Below are positions 21,693 to 33,999 of a stretch of 64,000 bases of DNA, piece after piece. Source of the stretch: [Phialemoniopsis] sp. UDSM-2020 (taxonomy: Eukaryota; Ascomycota; Sordariomycetes; Thyridiales; Thyridiaceae). The stretch spans positions 3,100,001 to 3,164,000 of the forward strand of contig JAEILZ010000006.1 of NCBI GenBank assembly GCA_018873225.1, given 5' to 3'. Made by a program: the position numbers and the translations under genes. The notes under the pieces were generated by a model. The model was not told where the DNA came from. It ran no database searches and saw only the letters and a program-made list of their open reading frames with translations. Every line of letters starts with the position of its first letter. Position 1 is the first letter of the stretch.

Positions 21693-21777
21693 TAATGGCA
21701 CTATGAACGGTACTGCTCCTGGCGGCTCATTCAGCGGAACTGGCGCTCCTGCTGGCGCTCCCACAGGTGGAGCATAG
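20497..21777 (+). CDS. secreted intradiol-type dioxygenase
   Basis: Exons 20497-20755 and 20813-21777 give 407 aa. The signal peptide is residues 1 to about 21 (ALALLAGFAAAHP), followed by a His-rich and Lys/Arg-rich propeptide-like segment containing several dibasic sites up to about residue 100. The dioxygenase domain (about 130-340) keeps the likely non-haem Fe(III) ligands: Tyr in TDGPYYVVGE, Tyr in FPGHYEGRATHTH, and the two His of that HTH. This is the layout of catechol and hydroxyquinol 1,2-dioxygenases, but in the extracellular fungal branch found near lignocellulose genes. The C-terminus is a polyglycine linker encoded by a GGC repeat at about 21661-21693, then a Gly/Thr/Ala/Pro tail with no strong GPI hydrophobic end. 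It probably acts on aromatic diols outside the cell. Confidence 0.88.
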
Positions 21778-21952
21778 TTGGGTATTGACGAGAAGTGGCC
21801 AGAATGCTGCTAAATAGGCCAAGATTGTTTAGAGTCTCTCACTCTATAATGCAGGGAGAGACGGCAGTGAGATGGGCCAGCATCTCACTAAGGAGACTTA
21901 TACAACCCCATGTAGATAAATGTGCGCATGATTCAGAATACGATTTGTCTTG

Positions 21953-23035
21953 TTAATCTCTCATCTGCCGAACGTTCAGGTTGATGCGCTTGTTTTTGAT
22001 CCAGCCCCGCCACTCTTCGTATTTGCCATCCTCAGAGGGCCAGTCCGCCAGATAGTCAGGACAGGTACCCTTGAGGATCTTGGGCACGCCGTGCCATGCA
22101 TACCGCGCCTCCTCACTCATATAGATGACATCTCCGGAGCGGAGACGCAACAGAAGATGGCTCTTTTCGTCTTTGGGTCTGTCTTCCTCGGCCATCTTGC
22201 CAATGTCGTTGGGGGAGATCATGAACAGTCCATCACAGCCGATACTGACGCTGATAAGGCCTTTATTCGTCTCTTCGGAAACGTCTCTGTGCATCATCAT
22301 GGAGTCTCCGGGCGTGTAGAAGTTGACAATGGCTGCCTGAGCCAGAGTTTCGGGGAATAAGTTCTCGAGCAGGGCCGCAATGTCTGTCGGAAACTCTGGC
22401 GGGCGCTCTTCGGGGTAGACTCGATTCGTCCAGTCGTACTGGCCACCAAGTGTCACCCAGTGAAGACGCCGCTCCATGACTTGTTTCACCGTGAGCGGCT
22501 TGTGAACGCTCGGGTCCTTGGGCTGGAATCTCGCCGGTCCCTCCGGCTCATGAGTGAAGAAGGACGCAGAATCTTCCGGATATGGTAACTCAAAATGGAG
22601 ATGCATGTTTGTCTGATGCTTTGGATTGCTTAATTCATCATGTATCATGCGTGTGAGAAGAGCCTTTTGAAGCTCGGGGGGTATCAAAGATGGCACTATC
22701 AAAAGACCTGAGAACTCGTTAGTTGAGCCCGGGCTACGGGGACGAACTTATCACATACCAGGGAGAAGAGGGTGATATAATACGTCGGCGTCCTGTTCCG
22801 CACGTATCGGAGATGCGTTTTGCCGATCCAAGGCCGCAAAGCTCTTATTCAAGGTGTCGACTGGGATGGTCCGGGCGATACGAAATTCGGATGCCTTGTC
22901 AGGGCATCGAAGGTCATCTATATTGCCCTTCGCCAACAGAGTATCCTGATCTGATTTTGAGCATGACTTCCATAAGGCTCTGAGGTAGTCTGAAGGCTGC
23001 TCATGAGCGTCGAGCTCACTTATATCAACCGTCAT
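21953..23035 (-). CDS. AlkB-like 2-oxoglutarate/Fe(II) dioxygenase (ALKBH1-like)
   Basis: Exons 23035-22759 and 22707-21953 (intron of 51 nt) give 343 aa. The N-terminal third is a fungal extension. The jelly-roll core includes RLHWVTLGGQYDWTNRVY, VNFYTPGDSMMMHRDVSEE (the HxD iron ligands), a GLISVSIGCDGLFMI strand, YAWHGVPKIL (distal His) and the terminal RINLNVRQ (RxxxxxR for 2-oxoglutarate and substrate). The WVTLGxxYDWTNxxY signature is characteristic of ALKBH1, which in other organisms acts on methylated tRNA and mitochondrial RNA. Exact substrate here is inferred. The gene is divergent from CDK1 and convergent with the dioxygenase, with 175 bp between stops. Confidence 0.88.
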
Positions 23036-23940
23036 CCTTGGTGGGGTATGTTCTGAAAGAGGACGAGGGGCGGTGGGCGCACGGGTATCAAAGAAACGTA
23101 ATGTATGGACAGTACTGTCTTCCAGTAATCACGACCTTTGTGTATGATAGAAACTTGCTGGATCTCCAGTGAGTGTTTGTGTTTTGTCTCAAACCTGAAA
23201 ACCTGATATGGTGAGGGTTCCTGCGAGTGACTCTTGCTGATTTTGCGAACGTCTGAGTTTGTGAGAGCAGATGGCGGCCAGCTGGTGGGGTGGTTTGCAC
23301 ATGCCTGGCAGGTCAGGCGGGGTGCCAAAGTGCCCCGATAAGAGATAAGAAAATAACGCGCCAGTGACGCGACTTAGCCCCGCCATTGTTTAGTGAGGGT
23401 AATTAGTGGTCATCATTCGCTGGAGCCCTTGTTTTGTTCCCTGAATTTGGCGCGCTGTAAACAACAACCATCACTGTGAGCACCGAAATTTGCACCCTTC
23501 TGCACTCGAAAATAGCAACGGGCTGACAACACACACCTAGACACTCCTTTAACGTGCGACATCGACACGACGACCAACTTCAACCGCATCTCGACGCTGC
23601 GATCCTCCGTTCCGATCACGACCGCAATATGGAGAGAGCCGTCCATACGTAATTACAACCATATCGACCACATCCCTGGCTGATCAGTCCATTTTCGTCG
23701 CTCATTTTCTAAGCAAGGGTTGCCCCTCGTCTCGTCTTCCGATCGCCGCCCTTTGTCTGCCCCGCCGCACTGTCCATCTTCCCTCGACAACCTCACCTCG
23801 AGCCATACGCGCACCGCACGACAAAGAGCCGCTGAATCGATTTCATTCTTGGCCGAGCCAACTGCTCGAGACTCGTTCCACTGTAATTCAGCGCGCATAT
23901 TCTTTCCTCCCCGCCCGGACCTCCGGAATAGACCATCGCC
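23036..23940. promoter_or_regulatory. divergent promoter, ALKBH1-like gene / CDK1
   Basis: The 905-bp region contains two tandem GATAAG sites (23337-23342 and 23344-23349) and two ACGCG cores (23356-23360 and 23367-23371), the core of the MCB element bound by MBF. They sit within 35 bp, about 570-600 bp upstream of the CDK1 ATG and 300-340 bp upstream of the ALKBH1-like ATG. The CDK1-proximal 400 bp are pyrimidine-rich, like a 5' leader. Confidence 0.5.
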
Positions 23941-25064
23941 ATGGAGAACTACCAAAAAATAGAGAAGATTGGTGAGGGTATGTTATAATGTGTCCCCGGA
24001 TTATTCGCTGTCGCTCCTATCATAGAGATGGATCGCTCATGCACGCACTCTTGCGATGACTTAGGTACCTACGGCGTTGTCTACAAGGCGCGCGACTTGC
24101 TCAATGGCGGTCGCATCGTCGCACTCAAGAAGATCCGGCTCGAGGCCGAAGATGAGGGCGTTCCCTCCACCGCGATCAGGGAGATCAGCCTGCTCAAGGA
24201 GATGCGCGACCCGAATATCGTACGCCTCCTCAACATTGTCCACGCCGACGGCCACAAGCTCTACCTCGTATTCGAATTCCTCGATCTCGATCTGAAGAAG
24301 TACATGGAGGCGCTCCCTGTGTCCGACGGAGGCAGGGGCAAGCCGTTCCCTGAAGGTACCGGCCTCGAGCTGAGCCGCCTGGGCCTTGGTGATGCCATCA
24401 TCAAGAAGTTCATGAGCCAGCTTTGCGACGGGATCCGCTACTGCCACAGCCACCGCGTGCTGCACCGCGACCTGAAGCCGCAGAACCTGCTCATCGATCG
24501 CGAGGGCAACTTGAAGCTGGCTGATTTCGGTCTGGCGCGCGCTTTTGGTGTCCCGCTTAGAACGTATACCCACGAGGTCGTGACACTGTGGTACCGCGCA
24601 CCCGAGATCCTACTGGGCGGCCGGCAATACTCGACAGGCGTAGACATGTGGTCAGTCGGCTGCATCTTTGCCGAGATGTGCACGCGCAAGCCGCTGTTCC
24701 CCGGCGACTCGGAGATTGATGAAATCTTCAAGATCTTCCGGTATGTATTATGCTTAATGAGACACGTTACCAAGATCTACGTTACTGATAAACTCGCAGT
24801 TTGCTAGGCACACCGACAGAGGAGGTCTGGCCCGGCGTCACCTCGTATCCCGACTTCAAGACAAGCTTCCCCAAGTGGATGCGGGATTACTCGAACTCTC
24901 TGTGCACCAACCTTGATGACCAAGGTCTCGACCTCCTCGAGATGATGCTGGTATACGACCCGGCCAGCCGTATCTCGGCCAAGCAGGCGTGCAACCACCC
25001 CTACTTCGAGGACTTCCCCAAGCCGGGCGGCAACCAAGGTGCTTACAGCAACGGCTATCACTAG
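23941..25064 (+). CDS. cdc2: cyclin-dependent kinase CDK1 (Cdc2/NimX)
   Basis: Exons 23941-23977, 24065-24740 and 24800-25064 give 325 aa. Intron 1 falls inside the glycine-rich loop; splicing gives [11 protein letters not shown] with the inhibitory Thr14/Tyr15 pair. Other marks are VALKKIRLE (catalytic Lys), the exact PSTAIRE cyclin-binding helix (about 46-52), [21 protein letters not shown], the activating Thr in [16 protein letters not shown], and a C-terminal lobe ending at HPYFEDF. There is an insertion of about 20 residues before the alpha-D/E region ([12 protein letters not shown]), as in other filamentous ascomycetes. It drives G1/S and G2/M with cyclin partners and Cks1. A Pcl-type cyclin gene lies 9 kb downstream, but that class normally pairs with Pho85. 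Confidence 0.97.
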
Positions 25065-28000
25065 GAGAGGGAGCTGCTGTGGTACTAGGCGAAAGTACTC
25101 GAACATAACTCAGGACCACGGCCGTGACATCTAGCATGCAGATTATTACGGCCAGACCTTACCACCACTGTTGTCGACCATTGCAACAGAAGCATCCCTT
25201 AATACCCTTTGCTTCCAGGATACCACGGGATGCGTGCATTTGTGGCTTAGACGGCGTTGGGTTGTGTTGGTCTTTGTGTGTTTTTACTATGACGCGACCG
25301 ACGGACATATGGGAATTGGGATGGAAATGGACGGCATTCAGGACCACCTCGGGTCTGCAGCTTGCCAGGGAATAGCACAGGCGCAGTGACAGGCGGAGAT
25401 AAAGGGGGTGCCCACTCCGAATACCTGGACAAAGCACCATCTTGCCGCCCCTGGCGATGGCTCGGCTCACCTTACTTTTATGAGTTTTATTTGTTTTAGA
25501 AAGGGGTGGCTGTCTGACTAGCTGCGACTTGGATGACAGACGGGCTGCTGTCATCAAGGGACCATGCGATGCGCTGGCCAACAAAATGGAATCAATAAAA
25601 AAAGCGAAAATTACTCTGCTGCGTCGCAAGCTGCACCCGGTGATGTGTGACTGTTGTTATTTTATGCAGCCAGCCTTCTCATCGGAATTGACAACGGCTT
25701 TGTTGGTCCCGAACAGGCATTTAAGATGCCGGATGAGGTGTGGTATTGCTGACGCAGAGCCCGAATTATTGGATTCTAGAATGTGAACCCCAACCCACGA
25801 ACAATATATCGACATCGATCATCATTGCGATTCGCAGAAGAACGAAGAGATGGACAACATAGCCCACATAATAACCTTGATTGTTATTTTTCGTGTTGGT
25901 GTGCTTACTACGCACTCACATCTACAAGCTAACACGGCGTTGGATGACGCCCAGCTGGGTGTTCCGAGGGAAGTTCGCGATGCGACTTGGGGGCCGGCCC
26001 AGCCGCACCAGCAGGATGAGCAGGAGTGGTCCCGGGGTAGTGTTCCTGTGCGGCGCGAAGTAAGAATAGAAGCAAGCGGAGAACTCGTCGGTCCCGGATC
26101 GGACACCGTGGAGACGTACTCTAGCCAACAGACGGCATCTTCTTGTTTGTTAGTAGTCTGGCGGTTTAATGTGGCAGGTTTCCTTTTGGCTACAATCGTC
26201 AACATCAAAGCGAAGTTGCAGGATACCCATGCATGGCCAAGGGGGCCAAACAGGCGCCTGCAGCCCTGCGCAGTAAATGTACGCATTCTGGGAACGGAAG
26301 ATTCGACTGCCGGCAGGGTCGTTGGTTCAAGCAGGATAGTTCAACTGGGCGCTTGCCCATGTTTGCTTCATGTCGGCTGTTGCAGCAGCCGCCCGGTAGC
26401 CATTTCCACCTCTGTAATTGAGAAAAGGGAAAATAACAAACAATTACCAGAGATGCAGGGGACACTGAGGCTTTGTCCAGTCGGAAGCGCAACTTGCCGT
26501 GCCCTTTCATCCACCTCATTGGACACACTTGCCGCAGATATCATAAAACCCCAGCAGTCCCTCATTTAAACACACACGGCCTGCCTGCAGCCATCCGCGC
26601 GTGCGTCTGCGTCTGCGTCTGGGCGCGCGCGCATGGGCCAAAGAGAAAACCCGACGGCACGGGTAGCAGCAGGGGGTGGTTACAAGCCCGGGGGTGGCGG
26701 ATTTCTTTTTCTCTTTGCTATTTTCAGCATTGTACATCCAGGGGTTTTTCGATACGGCCTCGTAGACGGCGGCCGGGCGGGCCCTGTTTAGACGCCGTTT
26801 TCAGATTGCCGCCCGCGTAAAGAGACGAGCTGGACAAGGGACGCTGGGCGTCTCGCGCGGCTGGCTTGTCGTCTCTAGATACGGGCCCCTGCGTAATTTC
26901 ATTTTGAAGGCGGGAAAGCAGTGTTTTAGCAGGCGCCTCAGCCTCGAGATGTTGGCGCTGGGAACAAACAATTGAATATTGCCTAGGAGGATGGGGGCGA
27001 GAGGCATGGCTTGCATCCTTGCTTGCGTATTGTTGGTGGTCGCAGGCCCGACAGTCAGCATCGCATCCCAATGACAGGCGGAGGTCGGAGTCTTTGGTGA
27101 TCCCGCAGGACTGGGTCAGGATTGAACGTCCTTGTGTCTGGAGGCTGTGCGTGCAGGTGCCGAGGTTGTGGAAGCATGGGGGACAGCGTTTCCTGTCTGG
27201 AAATGTACTGCAAGTACACTCAATGTCACGACACAAGATCTCAAAAGTAGACACCAAGACGACGCCGTAGGTCGTACTCGACCAGCATGACGCAACACAC
27301 CCCTGGTAAAGCCACCCAGAGGCAGCGAAATTAATCTCACGGAAGAGCTGGATGTGTGTGTGTGTGTGTCTGCGTCGTGTCTTTGCTTACGAAGTGCACG
27401 GGAGTCACGGGGCGACCACTTGACGAGTCCAGTGTGGCTGATGCACAGGAGACAGAGATGCGAATGCGGGTACCCACAATCTCCCGAGATTTACGCGGGA
27501 AGGAGAGCGACTTTGACGGCGGTACTCGAAGCGGCCTGGCGGGCTTTCAAGCCACGGCTCCCTCCCGCCTGAATTGTCCCGATCCGGGGCTAGTCCGGCC
27601 ACTGGTGCTTCGCTTGCGCCCGCAAAAACCCCTGAAGCGCTGAGATGCTAAGATTGATAGCTCTGGCAGTGTCTCCTGATCACCAGAATCCCAGTTTAGC
27701 ATCGTGTCCAATGCACACAGCCTGCCTATTCTCCCCCAGCACACGCACGAAGCTTCGCGAAGACCGACAGAAAAACGGTTCCATCGTCAAAGCCGTCCCG
27801 AGGTTCAAAAATCTTGATTCTTTTGCAAAAATATCGCTCAGTTCCAAGACAACTGGCAGCATCCGAGGCCTCGTGGCGGAGTCAGTGTGTGGCAGTTCCC
27901 TGTATGTGAGTCGCGGAGAGGGCAGCTGATTGGGCCGGGCTTGCCCTTTGCAGATTTGGTCTCAGAGCGCCACCACCCAATCACGGCCCACGCAGGCGCC

Positions 28001-31000
28001 TGTGCTGCCTCCGTCTCCGACACCCATCCATCCATCCCACCAGGGGCACATATTCCCGGAAACGGAAAGGCAGGTTCGGAGCCAGTCCATCTTTTGCGTG
28101 CTGCCTGATGGATGGCCGCCCCGGGATCAGGGAATAGATGCAGCGGTGTCTTTTGTCAACTAAAGTAGATTGTTCTAGTGGTCTCTGGCTCGTCCGTCTA
28201 GCGGAGAGCTGACTGGGCTCGTATCGCGAGAGCCAAGGAAAAGAAGGGCGGTGTGTCTGAGGCAAAGAGACATGACTGATTGCCCTTGCAAAAAATGTTC
28301 AGGTATCGCAAGACATGGCACATCTGGTGACTGATTGGCTGGTGATTCAAGATCCTCACAAGGACACTGCTTGCACACTCATCACGGGGTTTCCGGAGCC
28401 CAAAAGTACAGTGCGCTTGGCTGTGGTCCATGCAAGACATCGAATCCGTCGTGCAGGCCAGCCGAGGCAGCACAGACACTTCTTCGTCTCTCTCTCAATC
28501 TCAACCCACTGACCACCACACACCGGGCGGAAGCGGCATGAACAGAAGTCCCCCGCGATCAATGCCTTGAGCCGCCAGGAGGACCTCGAGTGCCTGCAGC
28601 TTTCATGAGATCCCAAATGAAAAATCAATGCAGCCACGTGAGGGACGCAACCAAGCACCACCCCTCGGGCTAGACTAGGTCTTCAATAGCCAAGAACCCC
28701 GCATCTAAACCACGATATCATATCACCTGTCAGCGCAAGGGGGTGAGATGTTCTAGCACGACCTGGTGATGATCTGCATTGGGCAAGCGTCCTCGGCCGT
28801 CAGTCATATTGGGGAGAAAGGGTGTTGTACTTATGCACCAGCTCAATAGGTCTCGACTGTGAGAGGGGAAGCATCCATTGATGTTCAGAGACGGCGCCCC
28901 CAGGAACCACCACCAGCGTCAGGTACCCATCCCGCTAAAATTACCAATCCATCTTAGCGGCGATCAGGACCCTAAAGTGCCTGCAGATGCCACCTGAACC
29001 GGCTGGATTTCCAGCTGATCCCCCTCAAGTTCGGCATCTTTGCGGCATCGTCGAGATAAGGCTCGACGGGCGGAGGCGGGCTCTCCCTCCCACATGCCAC
29101 CGGCGCAAGTCCCTGGCATCGCTGAGCACGGCTATCCTGCTTTGCCTGCATATTGCATGCAAATGAGAGGTTCTAATGCATTTCTCTCATTCAGGAAGAG
29201 ACAACGAAACACTCTCCATTCGTAATGGGACATGACATGTGAATTGTAGACCTCGAAGAACCAAAGGCCAGACACACAAGCCAGAGGTCTCCTCCCTTGC
29301 AGCAAGCATGAAAGAGGGGCGGTCCCCCGAACCATGGTCCTTTAGCTGCCGTCGAGGGCGGCCTGGACGGGGATGGCTCAATGTGGCCGGCGGGGCGGGC
29401 GACGGCTTCAAGCCACAAAGCCCAGAAGGCTGTCCCGACGACACTATCTCTTGCCAGTGAACCATTTGGGGGGAGGAGAACAATGGGGTGGATGGACACA
29501 GGCATTGAACAAGCCATTTCCTTGTCTCTACTTGTTACCCCTGACCACCCTCACAAAGGCACCAGATGGACGATGTGGGCAGGCCAGTGGAATGTGTACC
29601 CATAACTAGGGCGATCCAGTCGGCCGGACCTGCGTGAAGCAAGGGGAAAACGGGTGCTTCTAGCAAAAAACTCTGTGAGAGCATTGGAATGTGTCGCATT
29701 CTCCGTTCAGGTCGGCCGGCCAGGAGCAAGGGCAGCGCTGGCTGGAATGGACATGAGAGAGATATCGCCACTTGATGATTTGTGTCGCTGGTGCTGTCTT
29801 CAGTTAGGGTTTCTCTGATACGGGACTCCGCCATTGAAGGTTGCGTATGCCCTGACCGCCACGCAATAACCTACGCAGCGCAGTTGTACGTAAAGTTGAA
29901 AGGTACCCACAAAATCTCTCAGCAGGGGACCACCAATCTTTTGTTCTCCTGGCGATCTCGCATCTCAAAAACTGGAGATGGCAGGGTTTGTTGGCATGGC
30001 CTTTTGGATGTTTCGTTTCATCTGGTGGCAGTCGCAGGGACGGGCTGCTTCTGGGAGGTGGTGTCATTTGGCACCAAAACGCAGGGGCAATGCACCGCCA
30101 TTTTGGCATCTTGGACGGCACTGCAGATCCTGATTGGCCTCTCACAATTCAACCTTTCCCCTGCGTCTTTGTTGGCAAAAAAAAAACACCCCAATCAATA
30201 CCCAGCCTGCATTTTCTGGGTCAATATCAGGTGGAGGTACTTCATAGCAGCGGTGGGCAAACTTTTTGTCCTGGTTATTGTATGCAGGTGATCACTTTTC
30301 CTTGGAAAGGTTTGCCGATCATGGATTCCGGGATGGGTGATCTGTTCCTGCTCATCACATACCAAATTACCGAAAGCGTCGGGAAGACGACGCATCGTGA
30401 TATTATGACTGCCAAAGGATCTCAAAGGAGGGAGCCGTTATGATGTAACATGATGGGGCGAATTGATCAGTGCCAGGGCCTCCCTGCTGTGCTGCCATGG
30501 CAAAGCGAAAAGAAACGCTCTCTGGCGCTGTGCTACGCCGCCGTGATGTTGGTCTGTGTTGTCCGTTATCAACAGGAGATAATGATGATGCACGAGCATA
30601 GCCAGGGCCGTCGGCTTGGTGGCCTGCAGCCAGCTACTTTTGTCTGTAACGGGTCTGGCCATTTGTGTTGTTGTTCATCAAACCGAACGCTAGCTAAATG
30701 TTCTGACACAGACAAGGGAAGACGCCTTTGCCAGCCGGCCGGTTGGGGCCAGTGATTGATTTGTCCAACAGCGACATACAGGCCAAGCGGATGTATGACT
30801 CTGAACAAGAGACCTGCATGTCATTGCCATCGTCAAACACGCTCCGGGCACAGTAGACCCAGCCCCCCGGCCTGCGAAACCGATGATCCGTTTGCTGGTT
30901 GGGCGGTGTGTCGTCTGTCGCCGCTTATCCCACCCCCGCTATTGCATCCTTGGCGGCCACTCTTTGTGCTGAGAGGCAAAGACAGGCACCCATCGCTTGT

Positions 31001-31499
31001 TTCATGTGTCGACCGCTCTGAGCCAGTCTCGCCAATGGCAGATCGTCGCGCTCACGAGATTTGTACAAAGGCCTGTTTTCCCACCCATTCATCAAGGAGC
31101 TTATGCTGTAGTAGACATGGGTGCTCTGGCCGTCCCTGGACCAGTCAAATCGCCGCCCAAGCACTCTTCTGGCGGGCAGGGACCTTGAATTGCCTTTGAG
31201 CCTATGACCTGGGACCCTGCTCCGTCCAGGAGTTGCGCGGCGGCCAATGGACAAGCTGATGGACTGGCAGAAGCGTCTCTGGTGAGGGATGCTCACCCAC
31301 CCAGTGGGCCGACCAATAGGTTGGTACAGAGTCGATGTGCAGAGGAGAGCGTTAGTCTCAGGAGAAGGAGAGGTCGACATTGAATGGTAGCCAAGTGGCA
31401 CCGTTAGTGTTTGCAAAAAGCAAATTGGATATAACTCTTCTGGGACTCTCCTGTGCTCGATCTAGATAATGGACTCATCTCCTCTCCATCCCTTCCCAT
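25065..31499. other. gene-poor interval, first 6.4 kb
   Basis: The 3' side of CDK1 is followed by about 6.4 kb with no recognisable protein domain on either strand. Open stretches exist (longest about 240 codons at 25850-26569, +), but their translations are low-complexity or overlap equally long frames on the other strand. A short alternating tract GCGTCT x3 then GCGCGCGC is at about 26601-26632. A palindrome-containing segment (TTGCATGCAAATG) is at about 29154-29166. The interval could hold a long non-coding RNA, distal control elements for the cyclin gene, or nothing transcribed. Confidence 0.5.
27353..27369. repeat. (TG)n microsatellite
   Basis: This is an uninterrupted 17-nt TG dinucleotide run in the gene-poor interval. 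Confidence 0.8.
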
Positions 31500-33999
31500 C
31501 TTTTCCAGCAATGAGATTGGAATAGCACGCTAGCATCTCGCTCGATTCTGCACCTGAAGCCTTGTTTCTTTGCCTCCACCGGCGTGCGTGCTTCCTTTTG
31601 TTTGGTTCTATCGTGGGTGTTGATCCTCCGCGTTTTCTCTTTGGGCTCAGAGCTTATTCTTTGGCCCGCACGCTTTAACACATCCCTTAAGACAGCCGGA
31701 CGCTTTTCCTGTCTATCTCATACCGACCCGGGTAGCCCCACGATTAATACGAATCCATCTCGGAGGCTCGTCCGGAACCAGCGTACCATCTCCTCCCTCC
31801 TCTCTCCCTCTGGCTAGGAAGTAGTAGTGCAGGAGACCGCTGGCATTTACTGTCCCCTGGGTATTGAACGGCGACATTACTTGTGCACCTCCTTTTTAAT
31901 TACAGTCTCCCTCTGCTGAGGCCACGCTGCGCGCTATCTTCAGCAAACGACCGAGCTCAGACAGCACCGTTGCTACTCCCTTTGCACAGGAGAGCGAAAT
32001 ATCGACAGTGTAATTCCAGCCGCATCCACAACGCCCGAGGCACTCTTTGACGGTGCAATTTCCTAAGGCTCTACCGCAGGCGGATCGGAACCTCTTTACG
32101 AACTCGGCTTCCTTTTAAAAAGTTGGCATCTTCTTCTCTCGAGGCTTTTGCACTCAGTCTTCATCCGCAAGCAAGCAGAACAAGCAGGCTCTTTAAAGGT
32201 TACCCACCCAAGGCATCCTCTTAAGGCACAGCTTCAGCTCAGCTTACTCGGCCACCCCGCACCGCCTCAAAGGACACTGCGTCAAGCCAAAATCCCACGA
32301 GCTTCACTTTTTGCCTGTACGGATTACGTCGTTTTCGGCTTTCTCGTCAGCAATTCGCAAAATACGCTCTCTGCCACTCATTAGGACCACAGTGTACGAT
32401 TACGAATTACGCCATCTACCTAGGCTCATTTCTCGCACTCGAAGACCAGGCTATCCGCCCTTGCATTTTCACCTCCCGGCTTACACACGGGGCCACTTTC
32501 AAGACCGACCCAAGCTGCGACACTCAACTCGCGGCGTCATTCGTTCCCTTTTGAATCACACACACTCTCACTCCCCAAGGCATTGTTCTGGCGTCCCGCT
32601 GGATCGGACCCCTCAATCAAATCCCGTCCTACGACACACACACATCTGCAAGCAGCGCGCACGGGGCATTTTTTATTTGCTTGCCTGCAGCTCTTGTACC
32701 AATTTCCAAGATTAGCATCAACCCAGAGTCCGGCCTGTCCTGACTCGTCGCTGTTAGTCGGCATTCGCCTGTTTGACACCCTACCCCAGACTAGACCCGG
32801 CCTACCAACCGATCAGGTTCTAATTCACTACTTTACTTGCCTCGGCCACTGTCCGTCAAACAATAGTATCAGCAAAAAAGACACCCTTTTTTGCGTCAGT
32901 CAATTGTCAACGAACAGCAATCACCGCTTCACAAGTTCGTCAAGTTGCATTTACTCGGTCACGACCAGCAGAAGAAGAAAAAAAAGAGAAACCCGACCGT
33001 CGGCCTCCCGTTTCTCCCGCATATTTTCTGCTTCCCGGTGCATTAAATCACATATTTGAGCATCTCGTCGATCATTGCGTCCATCAGCCAGCAAGCCAGC
33101 AAGCCACACGCACACCACTACAGTTGACCAGCCAGCCAATAGAGGAAGTGGAGTCAAGGATTTGCCCGCTACGCCGCCCCCGATCGACCAGGTCTCGCCT
33201 CCTGCAGTTGGCATCCAGCCCACGCCAGAATCGTCGATCACTGAGACCCCTGGCCGCCTGGCGCTCCCTTACGACGCCTAAAGCATCCAAGATTGATCCT
33301 TAGCACGCCCCACCGCCCACCGCCCGCCGCTAAAACCCGACTCAACCTCTGCTTGGCACGCTGCAACCCCCCCTGGGTAACTCAGCCTCGTGGTACTTGC
33401 ACGTCACCCAACCTGTCCCTCTGACAGCAGCGCTGAGGTACCTGCACGTACACTGCTAGGTACATTGCATCCATTGTCAAGCAACCACCTGGCCACCTTT
33501 TTATCTACTACCCACCTCCCGCATCAACCACCACTACCCTTCCTCCAATTCCTTCACCTGCCTTCCTCACGCCTGCATCGTCGTCACTCGTTCGTTGTTC
33601 AGTGTGTGTTGTGTCGGTTTTATTTTCCTTGTGGTTTGCAAGCCTCTTTCTTTCTTGTGGTTTCTTGTTCTCCCACGAGCAAGACAAAAAGGAAACAGGG
33701 TCCTCCTGCCACACCACGGTACAAGGGTCCCCACTGCATGCACTCCGCTGTCGACCTCGTATAAGAGAGATCCAGACCGCAACTGCTACGAAGCGACGAC
33801 GCTACCACTACCACCACTACCACCACTCATTCAGAAAGCATTCCGGTTTTTTTTGTTTTTTGACGAGCGATATCTTTTCACTTGGCTTTTAACGACTGCT
33901 GCTTTTTGGAATTTGGGAAATCTTTGAGGGTCGAATTTCGATTATTCCAACGAACCGATCTCTTTAACACACCAAACAAAGCCCACTTACACACACACA
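31500..33999 (+). promoter_or_regulatory. pyrimidine-rich upstream region and probable long 5' leader of the cyclin gene
   Basis: The plus strand from about 31.5 to 34.0 kb is markedly rich in C and T, with many CTTTT, CCACC and TTCTC runs. It ends with a run of CA repeats immediately before the cyclin ATG (ACACACACACAATGG at about 33988-34003). This composition is typical of transcribed 5' leaders and core promoters in filamentous ascomycetes but is unusually long here. At least one short upstream ORF with ATG lies inside (33738-33764). A leader of several hundred to more than 2,000 nt is inferred, not proven. Confidence 0.45.
33738..33764 (+). other. upstream ORF of 8 codons in the cyclin leader
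   Basis: An ATG followed by seven sense codons (peptide MHSAVDLV) and TAA lies about 236 nt before the cyclin start. If included in the mRNA it would be read before the main frame and could limit translation. Confidence 0.4.

Noticed and set aside
25850..26569. Longest open frame (239 codons) in the gap after CDK1
   Set aside because: It has no recognisable domain, its composition is mixed, a nearly equal antisense frame exists, and no supporting splice or promoter context was seen.
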